The notes under the pieces: generated by a model
Told to the model about the DNA's origin: nothing
Databases searched by the model: none
The model's input: only the letters and a program-made list of their open reading frames with translations
DNA from: Gallibacterium melopsittaci
GTDB taxonomy: Bacteria; Pseudomonadota; Gammaproteobacteria; Enterobacterales; Pasteurellaceae
Direction of reading: 5' to 3'
DNA length: 53,860 bases
NCBI RefSeq assembly: GCF_042433085.1
Contig: NZ_JBHLWA010000045.1
Span: 1-53,860, forward strand
Translations under genes and position numbers: made by a program
Part shown: in pieces, positions 7,973-17,182 of the stretch
How positions within the stretch are numbered: the first letter of the stretch is position 1
Layout of the letters: every line of letters begins with the position of its first letter

Positions 7973-8812
7973 ATGAAATCAGAATTAGATACTTCAACAC
8001 TTTCCTACCGAGATAAAATGGCGATTGAAGAGTATGAACGTCTCAGTCCTCGCCTACTCTACGAGATCATTCGTCAAGACGGAATAGAGGAATTAACACG
8101 TCCAACCAAAGCACTTATTTTTTCAGGAATCACTGCTGGTCTAGTTGTGACTTTTTCATTTGTTTTTAAAGCAATTTTTACTGCTTATGTTCCTAATGAA
8201 CCTTGGGCACCACTAATTACCAATATGGGCTACACAGTTGGCTTTTTGTTGGTTATTTTAGGAAGAATGCAACTATTCACTGAAAATACAATTACCACTG
8301 TTGTCCCTTTGTTTAATCCACTAACTTGGCGTAAAGTAACGGCAGTTTCACGGCTATGGTTTATCGTATTTATTTCTAACCTCATTGGTACGGCTTTAGC
8401 AGCGTTATTCTTACAAAATCACCAAGCTTTTAATCCAGAGTTTGTCAATGCAATGCATGAAATTGCTATGCATGTAAAACATATGACTGTATCAGAAAAT
8501 ATTTTGAAAGGAATTCCTGCTGGTATTCTGATTGCCTCGGTCGTGTGGATGATGCCGTCAGTAAATAGTGGGAAGTTTATTATGATCTTCTTCTTTATCT
8601 ATTTGATCGCATTAGGTGATTTTGCTCATGTTATCGTTGGTTCTGCGGAAGTCGCTTATTTAATATTCCAAGGTGAAGCCTCTCTCTATGACTACTTTAT
8701 TACATTCCTTCTGCCAACCTGTTTTGGTAATATCTTAGGAGGAACAGTTGTCTTTACAATGATGATTTATGGTCAGGTCAATCAAGAAATTGAATTGCGA
8801 GCTAACCGTTAG
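7973..8812 (+). CDS. formate/nitrite transporter (FNT) family channel, YfdC-like
   Basis: The 279-residue protein has a hydrophilic N-terminal helix of about 50 residues, then six membrane segments of the FocA/NirC (FNT) fold, which forms pentameric channels for small monovalent anions. The long N-terminus (YRDKMAIEEYERLSPRLLYE) resembles YfdC rather than FocA. The anion carried is unknown. The start at 7973 is fixed by GGAGG at 7961-7965, seven bases upstream. The open frame extends 39 codons further upstream, but that part lacks a ribosome binding site. It is monocistronic. Confidence 0.87.
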   Translation: MKSELDTSTLSYRDKMAIEEYERLSPRLLYEIIRQDGIEELTRPTKALIFSGITAGLVVTFSFVFKAIFTAYVPNEPWAPLITNMGYTVGFLLVILGRMQLFTENTITTVVPLFNPLTWRKVTAVSRLWFIVFISNLIGTALAALFLQNHQAFNPEFVNAMHEIAMHVKHMTVSENILKGIPAGILIASVVWMMPSVNSGKFIMIFFFIYLIALGDFAHVIVGSAEVAYLIFQGEASLYDYFITFLLPTCFGNILGGTVVFTMMIYGQVNQEIELRANR

Positions 8813-8824
8813 CCATACACAAAA

Positions 8825-8855
8825 AGAAGGCAGAAAATATACTTTCTGCCCTTCT
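8825..8855 (-). terminator. terminator between the FNT gene and yfbU
   Basis: AGAAGGCAGAAA at 8825-8836 pairs with 8843-8855 apart from one bulged base. On the minus strand a T5 run follows, so it best serves yfbU; the plus side has only a weak T-rich tail. Confidence 0.7.
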
Positions 8856-8869
8856 ATTACGCCAACCTA

Positions 8870-9364
8870 TTAAGCATTTAAAATCTTACGAATCTCTTCT
8901 GCACTGAGATGATATTCATGAGGGCAAGCACGCCAAGCTGCCAACATTTTTTGATATTTATCTGCCATACAAATTTGTGCGTCACTATCCTCAGTATAGA
9001 ACACTACATCTGTATAAAGTTTCTCGGTTTCACGTAAGAACTTAACGTATTGGCAATATTTTTTCTCTCTTACCGCACAGTAACCAACAAATTTAATTTG
9101 GTGTGCACTCACCACTGATGGATCTTGTAGATTATTATAAGAAACTTGTAACGCATGATACATTTCCAATGTATCTCGTACCATCTTACATTCAGCCTCT
9201 GTTAAATAAGAAAAACCCTTATCTAACTCTTGTAACTCTTTTGCAAAACCACTTTGTACAATGGTTTTCAAACGACGATAATACGTAGCTTGTTCTGGAT
9301 TAAGTAATGCCATTAATTCATATTGATTAGCTAAAATTAAACGTTGAGTGGAGGTCATTTCCAT
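8870..9364 (-). CDS. yfbU: YfbU family protein (UPF0304)
   Basis: The 164-residue protein aligns end to end with E. coli YfbU: both begin MEMTxxQRLIL, share YRRLxTI, EMYHALxVSxxNLQD and finish with CPxxYHLSAxEIxxIxNA. The protein is soluble and mostly helical. Its molecular role is not established; E. coli YfbU has been linked to cell death under stress. The start at 9364 has AAGGATAG upstream. It lies 95 bases from mlaA and is probably transcribed separately. Confidence 0.9.
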   Translation of the reverse strand: MEMTSTQRLILANQYELMALLNPEQATYYRRLKTIVQSGFAKELQELDKGFSYLTEAECKMVRDTLEMYHALQVSYNNLQDPSVVSAHQIKFVGYCAVREKKYCQYVKFLRETEKLYTDVVFYTEDSDAQICMADKYQKMLAAWRACPHEYHLSAEEIRKILNA

Positions 9365-9459
9365 AATGCTATCCTTCTTACAAAACTAAAAATTTAATGC
9401 TGCTTACTGTAAAAGATCACAAATAACACAGCATTAATTTGAATCAAAAAAAGAGGAGA

Positions 9460-10209
9460 TTAATCGATTTCATCGACAATATTTTTATCCAATGTTTCTT
9501 TTGGTTTATTATCAGATTTTCCATCTGATACTTTAAATTGTAAATTTTGGAAATAGGCTTCTCGATAAGTCACATAAGGATCTTGTGCTTGTTTAAGCAG
9601 AGCATCTTGATCTAACACACTAGCTCGCTTATCAACACCTTGAATTCCCCATTTCAATAAGCTCCATGGGCCTAATAGTGACAGCATTGGATAAGTCATA
9701 TCTACGATATGCCCTAAATCTTGACGAGGTGTTGCTGCACCATAACCAGGTAAAACAACATAACTTCCCGTTCCCACACCATAATACCCCAACATATCAC
9801 CAAATTCTCTGGTTTCATGCACTCGCAATGGCTTACTTGCACTCGCAATATCAATAAAACCGGCTAATCCAAAGACACTATTAATCCAAAAACGATCGAA
9901 ATGAATCATCGCTTGTTTAAAATTGCCTTCTAATAAGCGATTCACAAAACTCATTGGCTCATCTAAATTACTAGTAAAGTTAGTCAATCCTGTTTTTACT
10001 GGTGCAGGCACATAATCCCGCCAACCTTGTGCCACAGGGCGTAATACATAAGGATCGAGATAATTGTAATTAACATTCCACATTGCCCGATTAAATCCTT
10101 GCAAAGGATCATTTCGTTCACCATTTTCATTATGACTAGCACAACCAGTAGTCACTGCAATCGCTGTCACTAGCATTAAAGATTTTTTATTCAGCCACTT
10201 TTTCATCAT
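9460..10209 (-). CDS. mlaA: outer-membrane lipoprotein MlaA (VacJ)
   Basis: MlaA works with porins in the outer membrane to extract mislocalised phospholipids and pass them to MlaC. The 249-residue precursor has a lipoprotein signal ending in V-T-T-G-C23, then the conserved NDPLQGFNRAMWNVN and PLRVHETREFGDMLG-type segments and YVVLPGYGAATPRQDLG. The residue at -3 of the lipobox is Thr rather than Leu, which is slightly atypical. Two adjacent ATGs (10209, 10206) are possible starts. The other mla genes are not in the window. Confidence 0.93.
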   Translation of the reverse strand: MMKKWLNKKSLMLVTAIAVTTGCASHNENGERNDPLQGFNRAMWNVNYNYLDPYVLRPVAQGWRDYVPAPVKTGLTNFTSNLDEPMSFVNRLLEGNFKQAMIHFDRFWINSVFGLAGFIDIASASKPLRVHETREFGDMLGYYGVGTGSYVVLPGYGAATPRQDLGHIVDMTYPMLSLLGPWSLLKWGIQGVDKRASVLDQDALLKQAQDPYVTYREAYFQNLQFKVSDGKSDNKPKETLDKNIVDEID

Positions 10210-10296
10210 TTTATTTCCATTTGGATCAATAACTTTACTATTCTAATCAAAAATTACTGGTAAAAAAATGTTTACCAAAAAATAATACTTGCCTTT

Positions 10297-10335
10297 ATTG
10301 AATAAATATTCAAAAATACTGCATATTTTTTCATT
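10297..10335 (+). promoter_or_regulatory. tandem ARG boxes (ArgR operator) upstream of carA
   Basis: Box 1 (10297-10314) contains TGAATAAATATTCA, a full match to the E. coli consensus TGAAT-wwww-ATTCA. Box 2 (10318-10335) reads TGCATATTTTTTCA, 8 of the 10 fixed positions. The boxes are exactly 3 bp apart, the spacing used by hexameric ArgR. This predicts repression of carAB by arginine. Confidence 0.75.
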
Positions 10336-10355
10336 TAAAATAATCTTTCGTTTGT

Positions 10356-10371
10356 ATTTAAACGTTTGCTC
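10356..10371 (+). promoter_or_regulatory. weak PurR-like operator upstream of carA
   Basis: ATTTAAACGTTTGCTC keeps the AAACGTTTGC core and matches 8 of 11 fixed positions of the PurR box. E. coli carAB is also a PurR target, which supports the call. Confidence 0.45.
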
Positions 10372-10430
10372 CATTAAAATAACCCGATTTTTTCGTTTAT
10401 AGAAAAAACTTTCAGACACGATTTAGCCAA

Positions 10431-10459
10431 CATAGTAAATGTATTATGCTATTACTATG
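10431..10459 (+). repeat. inverted repeat in the carA leader region
   Basis: CATAGTAA (10431-10438) and TTACTATG (10452-10459) are perfect 8-base arms about a 13-base loop that contains TATTATG, a possible -10. It may be an operator or part of the core promoter. Confidence 0.3.
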
Positions 10460-10530
10460 TGATCTAAGTTGTGGTTAATGAGCATTCGTAAGTGTTCGAC
10501 CAACACATAAATTTTATTTAGGAGTAATTG

Positions 10531-11691
10531 ATGTCTGAACAAGCTATTCTCGTTCTTGCTGATGGTTCAATTTTTCGTGGCACAGCCATCGGTGCATTAG
10601 GACACACAATCGGTGAAGTCGTTTTTAATACCTCAATGACTGGCTACCAAGAAATCCTCACCGACCCATCCTATACCAAACAAATCGTTACCTTAACCTA
10701 TCCTCACATTGGTAATACAGGTGCAAATAATGAAGATGTTGAATCTAATGCAATTTATGCCGCAGGTTTAATTATTCGTGATTTACCGTTATTACATAGT
10801 AATTTCCGTAGTGAAATGTCATTACAACAATATCTTACACAAAATAATGTGGTAGCGATTGCGGATATTGATACTCGCCGTTTAACCCGTTTATTACGTG
10901 ATAAAGGTGCAATGCCAGGTTGTATTATGGCTGGTGAAATCGATGAACAAAAAGCCCTAGAATTAGCACAAAGTTTTGGTTCTATGGCAGGTAAAGATTT
11001 AGCAAAAGAAGTCACTTGTGATACACCTTATGAATGGACAGAAAAAGTATGGCAACTTGGTGTAGGCTATCCACAACAAGATCATTTCCGTTTCCACGTT
11101 GTTGCTTATGATTTTGGGGTTAAACGTAATATTTTAAGAATGTTGGCAGAACGTGGATGCCGAATTACTGTCGTACCAGCGACGACACCAGCCCAAGAGG
11201 TATTAGCGTTAAATCCTGATGGTATTTTCTTGTCGAATGGTCCAGGCGATCCCGAACCTTGTGAGTATGCAATTACCGCAATCAAAACTCTACTTGAAAG
11301 TAAAAAACCAATTTTTGGTATCTGTTTAGGACATCAATTATTAGGCTTAGCTGTTGGCGGAAAAACAAAAAAAATGGCATTTGGTCATCACGGTGGCAAT
11401 CACCCAGTAGAAGATCTTGATAATAATAAAGTATTAATTACTAGCCAAAACCACGGGTTTGAAGTGGATGCAGACAGTTTGCCAAATAACGTACGCATTA
11501 CTCATCGCTCACTCTTTGATGGTTCTGTACAAGGCATTGCTTTAACGGATCAATCCGCTTTTTCATTCCAAGGTCACCCAGAAGCAAGTCCTGGTCCACA
11601 TGACGTAGCTTATCTATTTGATAAATTTATTCATGAAATGGAAGTTGCTCGTCATACTCATACTGCTGCTTCTTATGTGGTTCGTTACTAA
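10531..11691 (+). CDS. carA: carbamoyl-phosphate synthase small (glutaminase) subunit
   Basis: CarA hydrolyses glutamine and passes ammonia through a tunnel to CarB for carbamoyl phosphate, the shared precursor of arginine and pyrimidines. The 386-residue chain has an N-terminal CPSase domain (1-150) and a class I glutamine amidotransferase domain with C265 in GICLGHQLLGL and H349/E351 in QGHPEASPGP. The ATG at 10531 is chosen because AGGAG sits 6 bases upstream. carB follows after 29 bases. ARG boxes and a PurR-like site lie upstream. Confidence 0.97.
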   Translation: MSEQAILVLADGSIFRGTAIGALGHTIGEVVFNTSMTGYQEILTDPSYTKQIVTLTYPHIGNTGANNEDVESNAIYAAGLIIRDLPLLHSNFRSEMSLQQYLTQNNVVAIADIDTRRLTRLLRDKGAMPGCIMAGEIDEQKALELAQSFGSMAGKDLAKEVTCDTPYEWTEKVWQLGVGYPQQDHFRFHVVAYDFGVKRNILRMLAERGCRITVVPATTPAQEVLALNPDGIFLSNGPGDPEPCEYAITAIKTLLESKKPIFGICLGHQLLGLAVGGKTKKMAFGHHGGNHPVEDLDNNKVLITSQNHGFEVDADSLPNNVRITHRSLFDGSVQGIALTDQSAFSFQGHPEASPGPHDVAYLFDKFIHEMEVARHTHTAASYVVRY

Positions 11692-11720
11692 ACAAGATAC
11701 AAATTAATGGAAAATAGATT

Positions 11721-14700
11721 ATGCCAAAACGTACAGATATAAAATCAATCCTTATTATTGGTGCGGGTCCAATCGTTATCGGGCAAGCGTGTGAATTTGA
11801 TTATTCAGGTGCACAAGCCTGTAAAGCCTTACGAGAAGAAGGCTATAAAGTTATTTTAGTCAATTCAAATCCAGCGACTATTATGACCGATCCTAATATG
11901 GCAGATGTCACCTACATTGAACCAATCCGCTGGCAAACCTTAGCAAAAATCATTGAAAAAGAACGTCCTGATGCCATTCTTCCAACCATGGGAGGACAAA
12001 CAGCATTAAACTGTGCTTTAGATCTCTCTAAAAATGGAGTATTAGCGCAATATAACGTTGAGTTAATTGGTGCAACTGAAGATGCGATTGATAAAGCAGA
12101 AGATCGTGGTCGTTTTAAAGAAGCAATGCAAAAAATCGGACTCAACACACCAAAATCTTTTGTTTGTCATAGCTTTGCAGAAGCTTGGCAAGCTCAAGAA
12201 GAGGTCGGTTTTCCAACCTTAATTCGTCCCTCTTTTACGATGGGTGGTTCTGGTGGTGGAATTGCTTACAACCGCCAAGAATTTCAAGAAATTTGCGAAC
12301 GTGGCTTTGATGCGTCGCCAACCCACGAACTCTTAATTGAGCAATCCGTTCTTGGATGGAAAGAGTATGAAATGGAAGTGGTGCGAGATAAAGCAGATAA
12401 CTGTATTATCGTCTGCTCAATCGAAAACCTCGATCCAATGGGCGTACATACTGGTGATTCAATTACTGTTGCTCCTGCACAAACATTAACCGACAAAGAA
12501 TATCAAATTATGCGTAATGCTTCGCTTGCAGTATTACGTGAAATTGGTGTTGATACGGGTGGTTCCAATGTGCAATTTGCCATTAACCCAGAAAATGGTG
12601 AAATGATTGTGATTGAAATGAATCCTCGTGTGAGTCGTTCTTCTGCATTAGCATCAAAAGCAACTGGTTTCCCGATTGCTAAAGTCGCTGCTAAACTTGC
12701 CGTAGGTTATACCTTAAACGAATTACGCAATGATATCACTGGCGGTTTAATCCCAGCTTCCTTTGAACCATCTATTGATTATGTGGTTACGAAAGTACCT
12801 CGTTTCGCCTTTGAGAAATTCCCACAAGCCGATGATCGTCTTACCACGCAAATGAAATCCGTTGGTGAAGTTATGGCAATGGGCAGAACCTTCCAAGAGT
12901 CATTACAAAAAGCCTTGCGTGGCTTAGAAACAGGCATTTGTGGCTTTAATTTACGTTCAGAAGACAACGAAAAATTACGCCATGAAATTTCTAACCCAGG
13001 ACCAGAACGCTTACTCTATGTTGCCGATGCTTTTGGTTTAGGTTGGTCTTTAGATGAAGTTTATCGCTATACCAAAATCGATCCTTGGTTCTTAAGACAA
13101 ATTCAAGATCTTGTTTTAGAAGAACTCGCATTAGAAAAGAAAACCTTTGATCAATTAGATTATGCTGAATTACGCCGTTTAAAACGTAAAGGATTCTCGG
13201 ATAAACGTATCGGACAACTGACGAAAGTTAGCGAAGAACAGGTAAGAAATCGCCGTTATGAACTCAATCTGCACCCAGTGTATAAACGTGTCGATACTTG
13301 TGCTGGTGAATTCAAATCAGATACTGCTTATCTCTATTCAACTTATGAAGAAGAGTGCGAAGCAAATCCATCTACTCGTAAGAAAATTATGATTCTTGGT
13401 GGTGGTCCGAACCGTATTGGTCAAGGGATTGAATTTGACTATTGTTGCGTCCACGCTGCTTTAGCCTTACGAGAAAGTGGTTTTGAAACCATTATGGTGA
13501 ACTGTAACCCAGAAACAGTTTCTACTGACTTCGATACTTCAGATCGCCTTTATTTTGAGCCACTTACCTTAGAAAATGTATTAGAAATTATTCATCTCGA
13601 ACAACCATTTGGGGTAATCGTACATTATGGTGGACAAACACCATTAAAACTGGCTAATGCACTACATGCCAATGGTGTTAATATTATCGGTACCTCAGCA
13701 GATAGCATTGATGCGGCAGAAGATCGCCAACGTTTCCAACAAATTCTTAATGATCTTAACTTAAAACAGCCACCTAATCGCACTGCTCGCAATAGTGAAG
13801 AAGCTGCTAAATTAGCAGAAGAAGTGGGCTACCCATTAGTCGTTCGCCCATCTTATGTATTAGGCGGACGTGCAATGCAGATTGTCTATAACGAAGAAGA
13901 ATTAAATCGTTATATGCGTGAAGCTGTGCAAGTGTCCGAAGATAGTCCGATCTTATTAGATCACTTCCTTGATAATGCCACTGAAGTCGATGTGGACTGT
14001 ATTTGTGATGGCGAAATTGTTGTGATTGGCGGTATTATGCAGCACGTTGAGCAAGCAGGTATTCACAGTGGCGACTCTGCATGTTCATTACCAGCCTATT
14101 CCTTGAGTCAAGCTATTCAAGATGAAATCCGTCGTCAAACCGCAGCAATGGCAAAAGCCTTAAAAGTGGTTGGTTTAATGAATGTGCAATTTGCCGTACA
14201 AAATGACACAATTTATGTCCTCGAAGTCAATCCGCGTGCATCTCGTACTGTCCCATTTGTGAGTAAAGCAACTGGCGTACCATTAGCCAAAATCGCCGCT
14301 CGTGTGATGGCTGGCATCTCCCTCACAGAACAAGGCTTCACCCAAGAAGTGATTCCAGAAAAATTTGCAGTGAAGGAAGCCGTATTCCCATTTATCAAAT
14401 TCCCTGGTGTCGATACGATTTTGGGACCTGAAATGCGTTCTACTGGTGAAGTAATGGGGGTTGGTACAACATTTGAAGAAGCCTTTATCAAAGCACAACT
14501 CGGTGCAGGTGAACGTATTCCACAAACAGGCAAAGTGTTCTTATCCGTTGCCGATCAAGATAAACAACGTATTTTACCTGTCGTGAAACAATTACAACGC
14601 TTAGGTTTTGGGCTATGTGCAACTTACGGTACAGAACAGTTCTTAGCTGAACACGGTATTGTCGTGCAACATATCAATAAAGTGCGTGAAGGCCGCCCTC

Positions 14701-14909
14701 ATATCGTTGATGCAATTAAAAATGATGAAATTGCATTAGTGATTAATACGGTTGATGGCAAACCAGAATCCATTGCAGACAGTCATTCTATTCGTCGTAA
14801 TGCACTACAACATAAAGTTATGGTGCTAACAACTGCGAATGGCGCATCTGCACTCGTTAGTGGTTTAGATAAATTAGAACAACTCGGTATTTATTCACTA
14901 CAAAGTTAA
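11721..14909 (+). CDS. carB: carbamoyl-phosphate synthase large subunit
   Basis: The 1062-residue subunit makes carbamoyl phosphate from bicarbonate, ammonia and two ATP. It shows the duplicated ATP-grasp structure, with FDYSGAQACKAL and NSNPATIMTD in the first half and FDYCCVHAALAL and NCNPETVSTD in the second. A C-terminal MGS-like allosteric domain includes FLSVADQDK and INTVDGK. E. coli CarB is 1073 residues. It is the second gene of the carAB operon and ends at a strong terminator. Nothing unusual was seen in the active-site segments. Confidence 0.97.
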   Translation: MPKRTDIKSILIIGAGPIVIGQACEFDYSGAQACKALREEGYKVILVNSNPATIMTDPNMADVTYIEPIRWQTLAKIIEKERPDAILPTMGGQTALNCALDLSKNGVLAQYNVELIGATEDAIDKAEDRGRFKEAMQKIGLNTPKSFVCHSFAEAWQAQEEVGFPTLIRPSFTMGGSGGGIAYNRQEFQEICERGFDASPTHELLIEQSVLGWKEYEMEVVRDKADNCIIVCSIENLDPMGVHTGDSITVAPAQTLTDKEYQIMRNASLAVLREIGVDTGGSNVQFAINPENGEMIVIEMNPRVSRSSALASKATGFPIAKVAAKLAVGYTLNELRNDITGGLIPASFEPSIDYVVTKVPRFAFEKFPQADDRLTTQMKSVGEVMAMGRTFQESLQKALRGLETGICGFNLRSEDNEKLRHEISNPGPERLLYVADAFGLGWSLDEVYRYTKIDPWFLRQIQDLVLEELALEKKTFDQLDYAELRRLKRKGFSDKRIGQLTKVSEEQVRNRRYELNLHPVYKRVDTCAGEFKSDTAYLYSTYEEECEANPSTRKKIMILGGGPNRIGQGIEFDYCCVHAALALRESGFETIMVNCNPETVSTDFDTSDRLYFEPLTLENVLEIIHLEQPFGVIVHYGGQTPLKLANALHANGVNIIGTSADSIDAAEDRQRFQQILNDLNLKQPPNRTARNSEEAAKLAEEVGYPLVVRPSYVLGGRAMQIVYNEEELNRYMREAVQVSEDSPILLDHFLDNATEVDVDCICDGEIVVIGGIMQHVEQAGIHSGDSACSLPAYSLSQAIQDEIRRQTAAMAKALKVVGLMNVQFAVQNDTIYVLEVNPRASRTVPFVSKATGVPLAKIAARVMAGISLTEQGFTQEVIPEKFAVKEAVFPFIKFPGVDTILGPEMRSTGEVMGVGTTFEEAFIKAQLGAGERIPQTGKVFLSVADQDKQRILPVVKQLQRLGFGLCATYGTEQFLAEHGIVVQHINKVREGRPHIVDAIKNDEIALVINTVDGKPESIADSHSIRRNALQHKVMVLTTANGASALVSGLDKLEQLGIYSLQS

Positions 14910-14916
14910 TTATTAT

Positions 14917-14955
14917 ATCCTCTGTTATCTTTTATTAAGATAGCAGAGGATTTCT
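14917..14955 (+). terminator. carAB terminator
   Basis: A 15-base arm (14917-14931) pairs with 14937-14951 with one mismatch, followed by a T-rich tail. It lies 8 bases past the carB stop. Confidence 0.85.
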
Positions 14956-15017
14956 TATTTTAATCTCTCCTTTAAATTTTCTCGTTTTTTAGCCTTAAAA
15001 TTTATTTTTCAATATCC

Positions 15018-15033
15018 AAGCAAACGATTGCAT
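15018..15033 (+). promoter_or_regulatory. PurR operator upstream of the purine permease
   Basis: AAGCAAACGATTGCAT matches all fixed positions of the PurR box ANGCAANCGNTTNCNT. It lies 82 bases before the start of an NCS2 purine permease, so purine repression is the natural reading. Confidence 0.75.
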
Positions 15034-15114
15034 TTTTCGATAGTAGATTTTTTTTATCTCAGGTAAAATTCACCTCTCTTTTTTATAAGTGTCATTTTTT
15101 ATAAAGGTAATTCA

Positions 15115-16434
15115 ATGGCTAATATGCTTGAACAACGTTTTGAACTCTCCGCCCGTAAAAGTTCTTTACGTCAAGAAGTAATTGCGGGACTCACTACTTT
15201 CTTAGCAATGGTTTATTCTGTGATTGTGGTGCCAGGAATGTTAAGTAATGCGGGCTTCTCTGCAGAATCCGTATTTATTGCAACCTGTCTAGTGACTGGT
15301 CTAGGCTCAATCTTAATTGGTTTCTGGGCTAATGCACCAATGGCAATTGGGGTAGCAATTTCACTGACTGCATTTACTGCATTTAGTTTAGTACTTGGAC
15401 AAAAAGTGAGTATTCCAGTTGCATTAGGTGCTGTTTTCCTAATGGGGATCTTATTTAGTATTATTTCAGCCACGGGAATCCGTGCCTGGATTTTACGTAA
15501 TCTACCAGCCAGTATTGCTCATGGTGCAGGGATCGGAATTGGCTTATTCCTCTTATTAATTGCCGCTAATGGTGTTGGCTTAGTTGTTGGAAATAATGCT
15601 GGATTACCTGTAAAACTCGGCGAGTTTACTTCATTCCCCGTAATGATGTCATTATTAGGTTTAGCGGCAATTATTGGCTTAGAACGTTTAAAAGTAAAAG
15701 GCGGTATTTTATTAGTGATCATTGCGATTACTTTAATTGGCTTAATTTTCGATCCAAACGTTAAATTTGCGGGCCAAATTTTTAAACTTCCATCATTTGG
15801 CGAAACATCACATTTCTTACAATTAGATATTGCTGGAGCATTACAACCAATGGTACTACCAGCAGTATTTGCCTTAGTAATGACCGCAGTATTTGATGCA
15901 ACAGGGACAATTCGTGCTGTTGCTGGACAAGCAAATCTATTAGATAAAGACGGGCAAATTATCAATGGCGGTAAAGCATTGACCTCTGATTCTGTAAGTA
16001 GCATTTTCTCTGGATTATTTGGAACTGCACCCGCTGCCGTCTATATTGAATCTGCTGCGGGTACTGCCGCTGGCGGTAAAACAGGTATTACAGCGATTAT
16101 CGTTGGGCTATTATTCTTATTAATGTTATTTTTCCAACCATTAGCCGCATTAGTACCAGGTTATGCGACTGCACCAGCGTTAATGTATGTTGGTTTATTA
16201 ATGCTCAGTAATGTTGCTAAATTAGATTTTGATGATTTTGTTGGTGCAATGAGTGGTTTAATTTGTGCCGTATTTATCGTGCTAACAGCCAATATTGTCA
16301 CTGGTATTATGCTTGGTTTTGCAGCATTAGTAATCGGTCGTGTGATTGCTGGTGAATGGAAAAAATTAAATATTGGTACCGTTGTTATTGCCATGGCGTT
16401 GGTCATCTTCTACGCTGGTCATTGGGCAATCTAA
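15115..16434 (+). CDS. NCS2 / AzgA-type guanine-hypoxanthine permease
   Basis: The 439-residue protein has 12-14 hydrophobic segments of the AzgA-like branch of the NCS2 family, which takes up hypoxanthine, guanine or adenine with protons. Signatures include RQEVIAGLTTFLAMVYSVIV near the N-terminus, SIAHGAGIGIGLF in the middle and FDATGTIRAVAGQA ahead of the transport core. E. coli GhxP/GhxQ and AdeP/AdeQ are the nearest named relatives, but which purine is preferred cannot be read from the sequence. The consensus PurR box upstream supports a purine substrate. A terminator follows and pyrR comes next. Confidence 0.9.
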   Translation: MANMLEQRFELSARKSSLRQEVIAGLTTFLAMVYSVIVVPGMLSNAGFSAESVFIATCLVTGLGSILIGFWANAPMAIGVAISLTAFTAFSLVLGQKVSIPVALGAVFLMGILFSIISATGIRAWILRNLPASIAHGAGIGIGLFLLLIAANGVGLVVGNNAGLPVKLGEFTSFPVMMSLLGLAAIIGLERLKVKGGILLVIIAITLIGLIFDPNVKFAGQIFKLPSFGETSHFLQLDIAGALQPMVLPAVFALVMTAVFDATGTIRAVAGQANLLDKDGQIINGGKALTSDSVSSIFSGLFGTAPAAVYIESAAGTAAGGKTGITAIIVGLLFLLMLFFQPLAALVPGYATAPALMYVGLLMLSNVAKLDFDDFVGAMSGLICAVFIVLTANIVTGIMLGFAALVIGRVIAGEWKKLNIGTVVIAMALVIFYAGHWAI

Positions 16435-16447
16435 CTTCCCTAATCAT

Positions 16448-16486
16448 AACGTGTATGAATAAAATTATTCATACACGTTTATTTTA
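16448..16486 (+). terminator. terminator after the purine permease
   Basis: AACGTGTATGAAT (16448-16460) pairs perfectly with 16467-16479 and is followed by TATTTTAT. This separates the permease transcript from pyrR. Confidence 0.8.
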
Positions 16487-16576
16487 TCACCAGAAATACG
16501 TTTTCAATGTGCGTTAATTCTGTTTTTATGCTATTTTGATCAGCAGTTTTTTATCTTTAAAAAGGTCTTATCATTT

Positions 16577-17116
16577 ATGGAAAAAGTGATTATCGATGAG
16601 AGTCAGTTTTTTCGTACAATTTCACGTATTTCTCATGAAATTATTGAGAAACATCATTCACTTGACGATGTCATCATTGTGGGTATAAAAAGGCGTGGCG
16701 CAGAGATTGCCGAATTGTTACGACAAAAAATTGCCCAACTTACCAATATCACCTTGCCTTATATGGAATTAGATATTACGTTTTATCGTGATGATCTTGA
16801 ATACGCCGATTCTACCGAACTTCCTGTCTATCATGGTGCATCAGGGCATATTAATATTCAAAATAAAAATGTGATTTTAGTTGATGATGTTTTATTTACA
16901 GGAAGAACGATTCGTGCTGCACTAGATGCACTAATTGATTTTGGACGAGCGACTCGAATTGAACTCGTTATTTTTGTTGATCGTGGGCATCGTGAATTAC
17001 CTATTCGTGCAGACTATGTAGGTAAAAATATCCCCACTTCTCGACAAGAACAAATTCAGGTTAAAACAATGAAATTTGATGGTTGTTATCAAGTGGATTT
17101 ATTAAAGGCAGATTGA
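16577..17116 (+). CDS. pyrR: PyrR, uracil phosphoribosyltransferase / pyrimidine regulator family
   Basis: The 179-residue protein is a type I phosphoribosyltransferase with the PRPP loop V99-I-L-V-D-D-V-L-F-T-G-R-T. It has GIKRRGAEIAELL early on and DRGHRELPIRADYVGKNIPTS near the end, which together mark PyrR. In Gram-positive bacteria PyrR binds pyr mRNA; Pasteurellaceae homologues keep the enzyme activity, and an RNA-binding role is not shown. No pyr attenuator was seen upstream of this gene or carA. AAAGG lies upstream of the ATG. It is followed by surA at 66 bases. Confidence 0.93.
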   Translation: MEKVIIDESQFFRTISRISHEIIEKHHSLDDVIIVGIKRRGAEIAELLRQKIAQLTNITLPYMELDITFYRDDLEYADSTELPVYHGASGHINIQNKNVILVDDVLFTGRTIRAALDALIDFGRATRIELVIFVDRGHRELPIRADYVGKNIPTSRQEQIQVKTMKFDGCYQVDLLKAD

Positions 17117-17182
17117 AACCTTTTACATTTTTAATACTCTAACCAAACCGTGATGTTAAATAGCAAAATAGGACAACATTGT

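Larger units (their letters stand above)
10210..10530. other. 321-bp divergent regulatory region between mlaA and carA
   Basis: This region has no gene. It holds two adjacent ARG boxes, a PurR-like site and an 8-base inverted repeat, all listed separately, and the presumed carA and mlaA promoters. Confidence 0.6.

Noticed and set aside
14213..14533. overlapping minus-strand frames of 80-106 codons within carB
   Set aside because: Codon-bias shadows of a conserved carB region.
15519..16004. 161-codon minus-strand frame inside the purine permease
   Set aside because: It is a shadow of a long hydrophobic coding sequence with no start signal.
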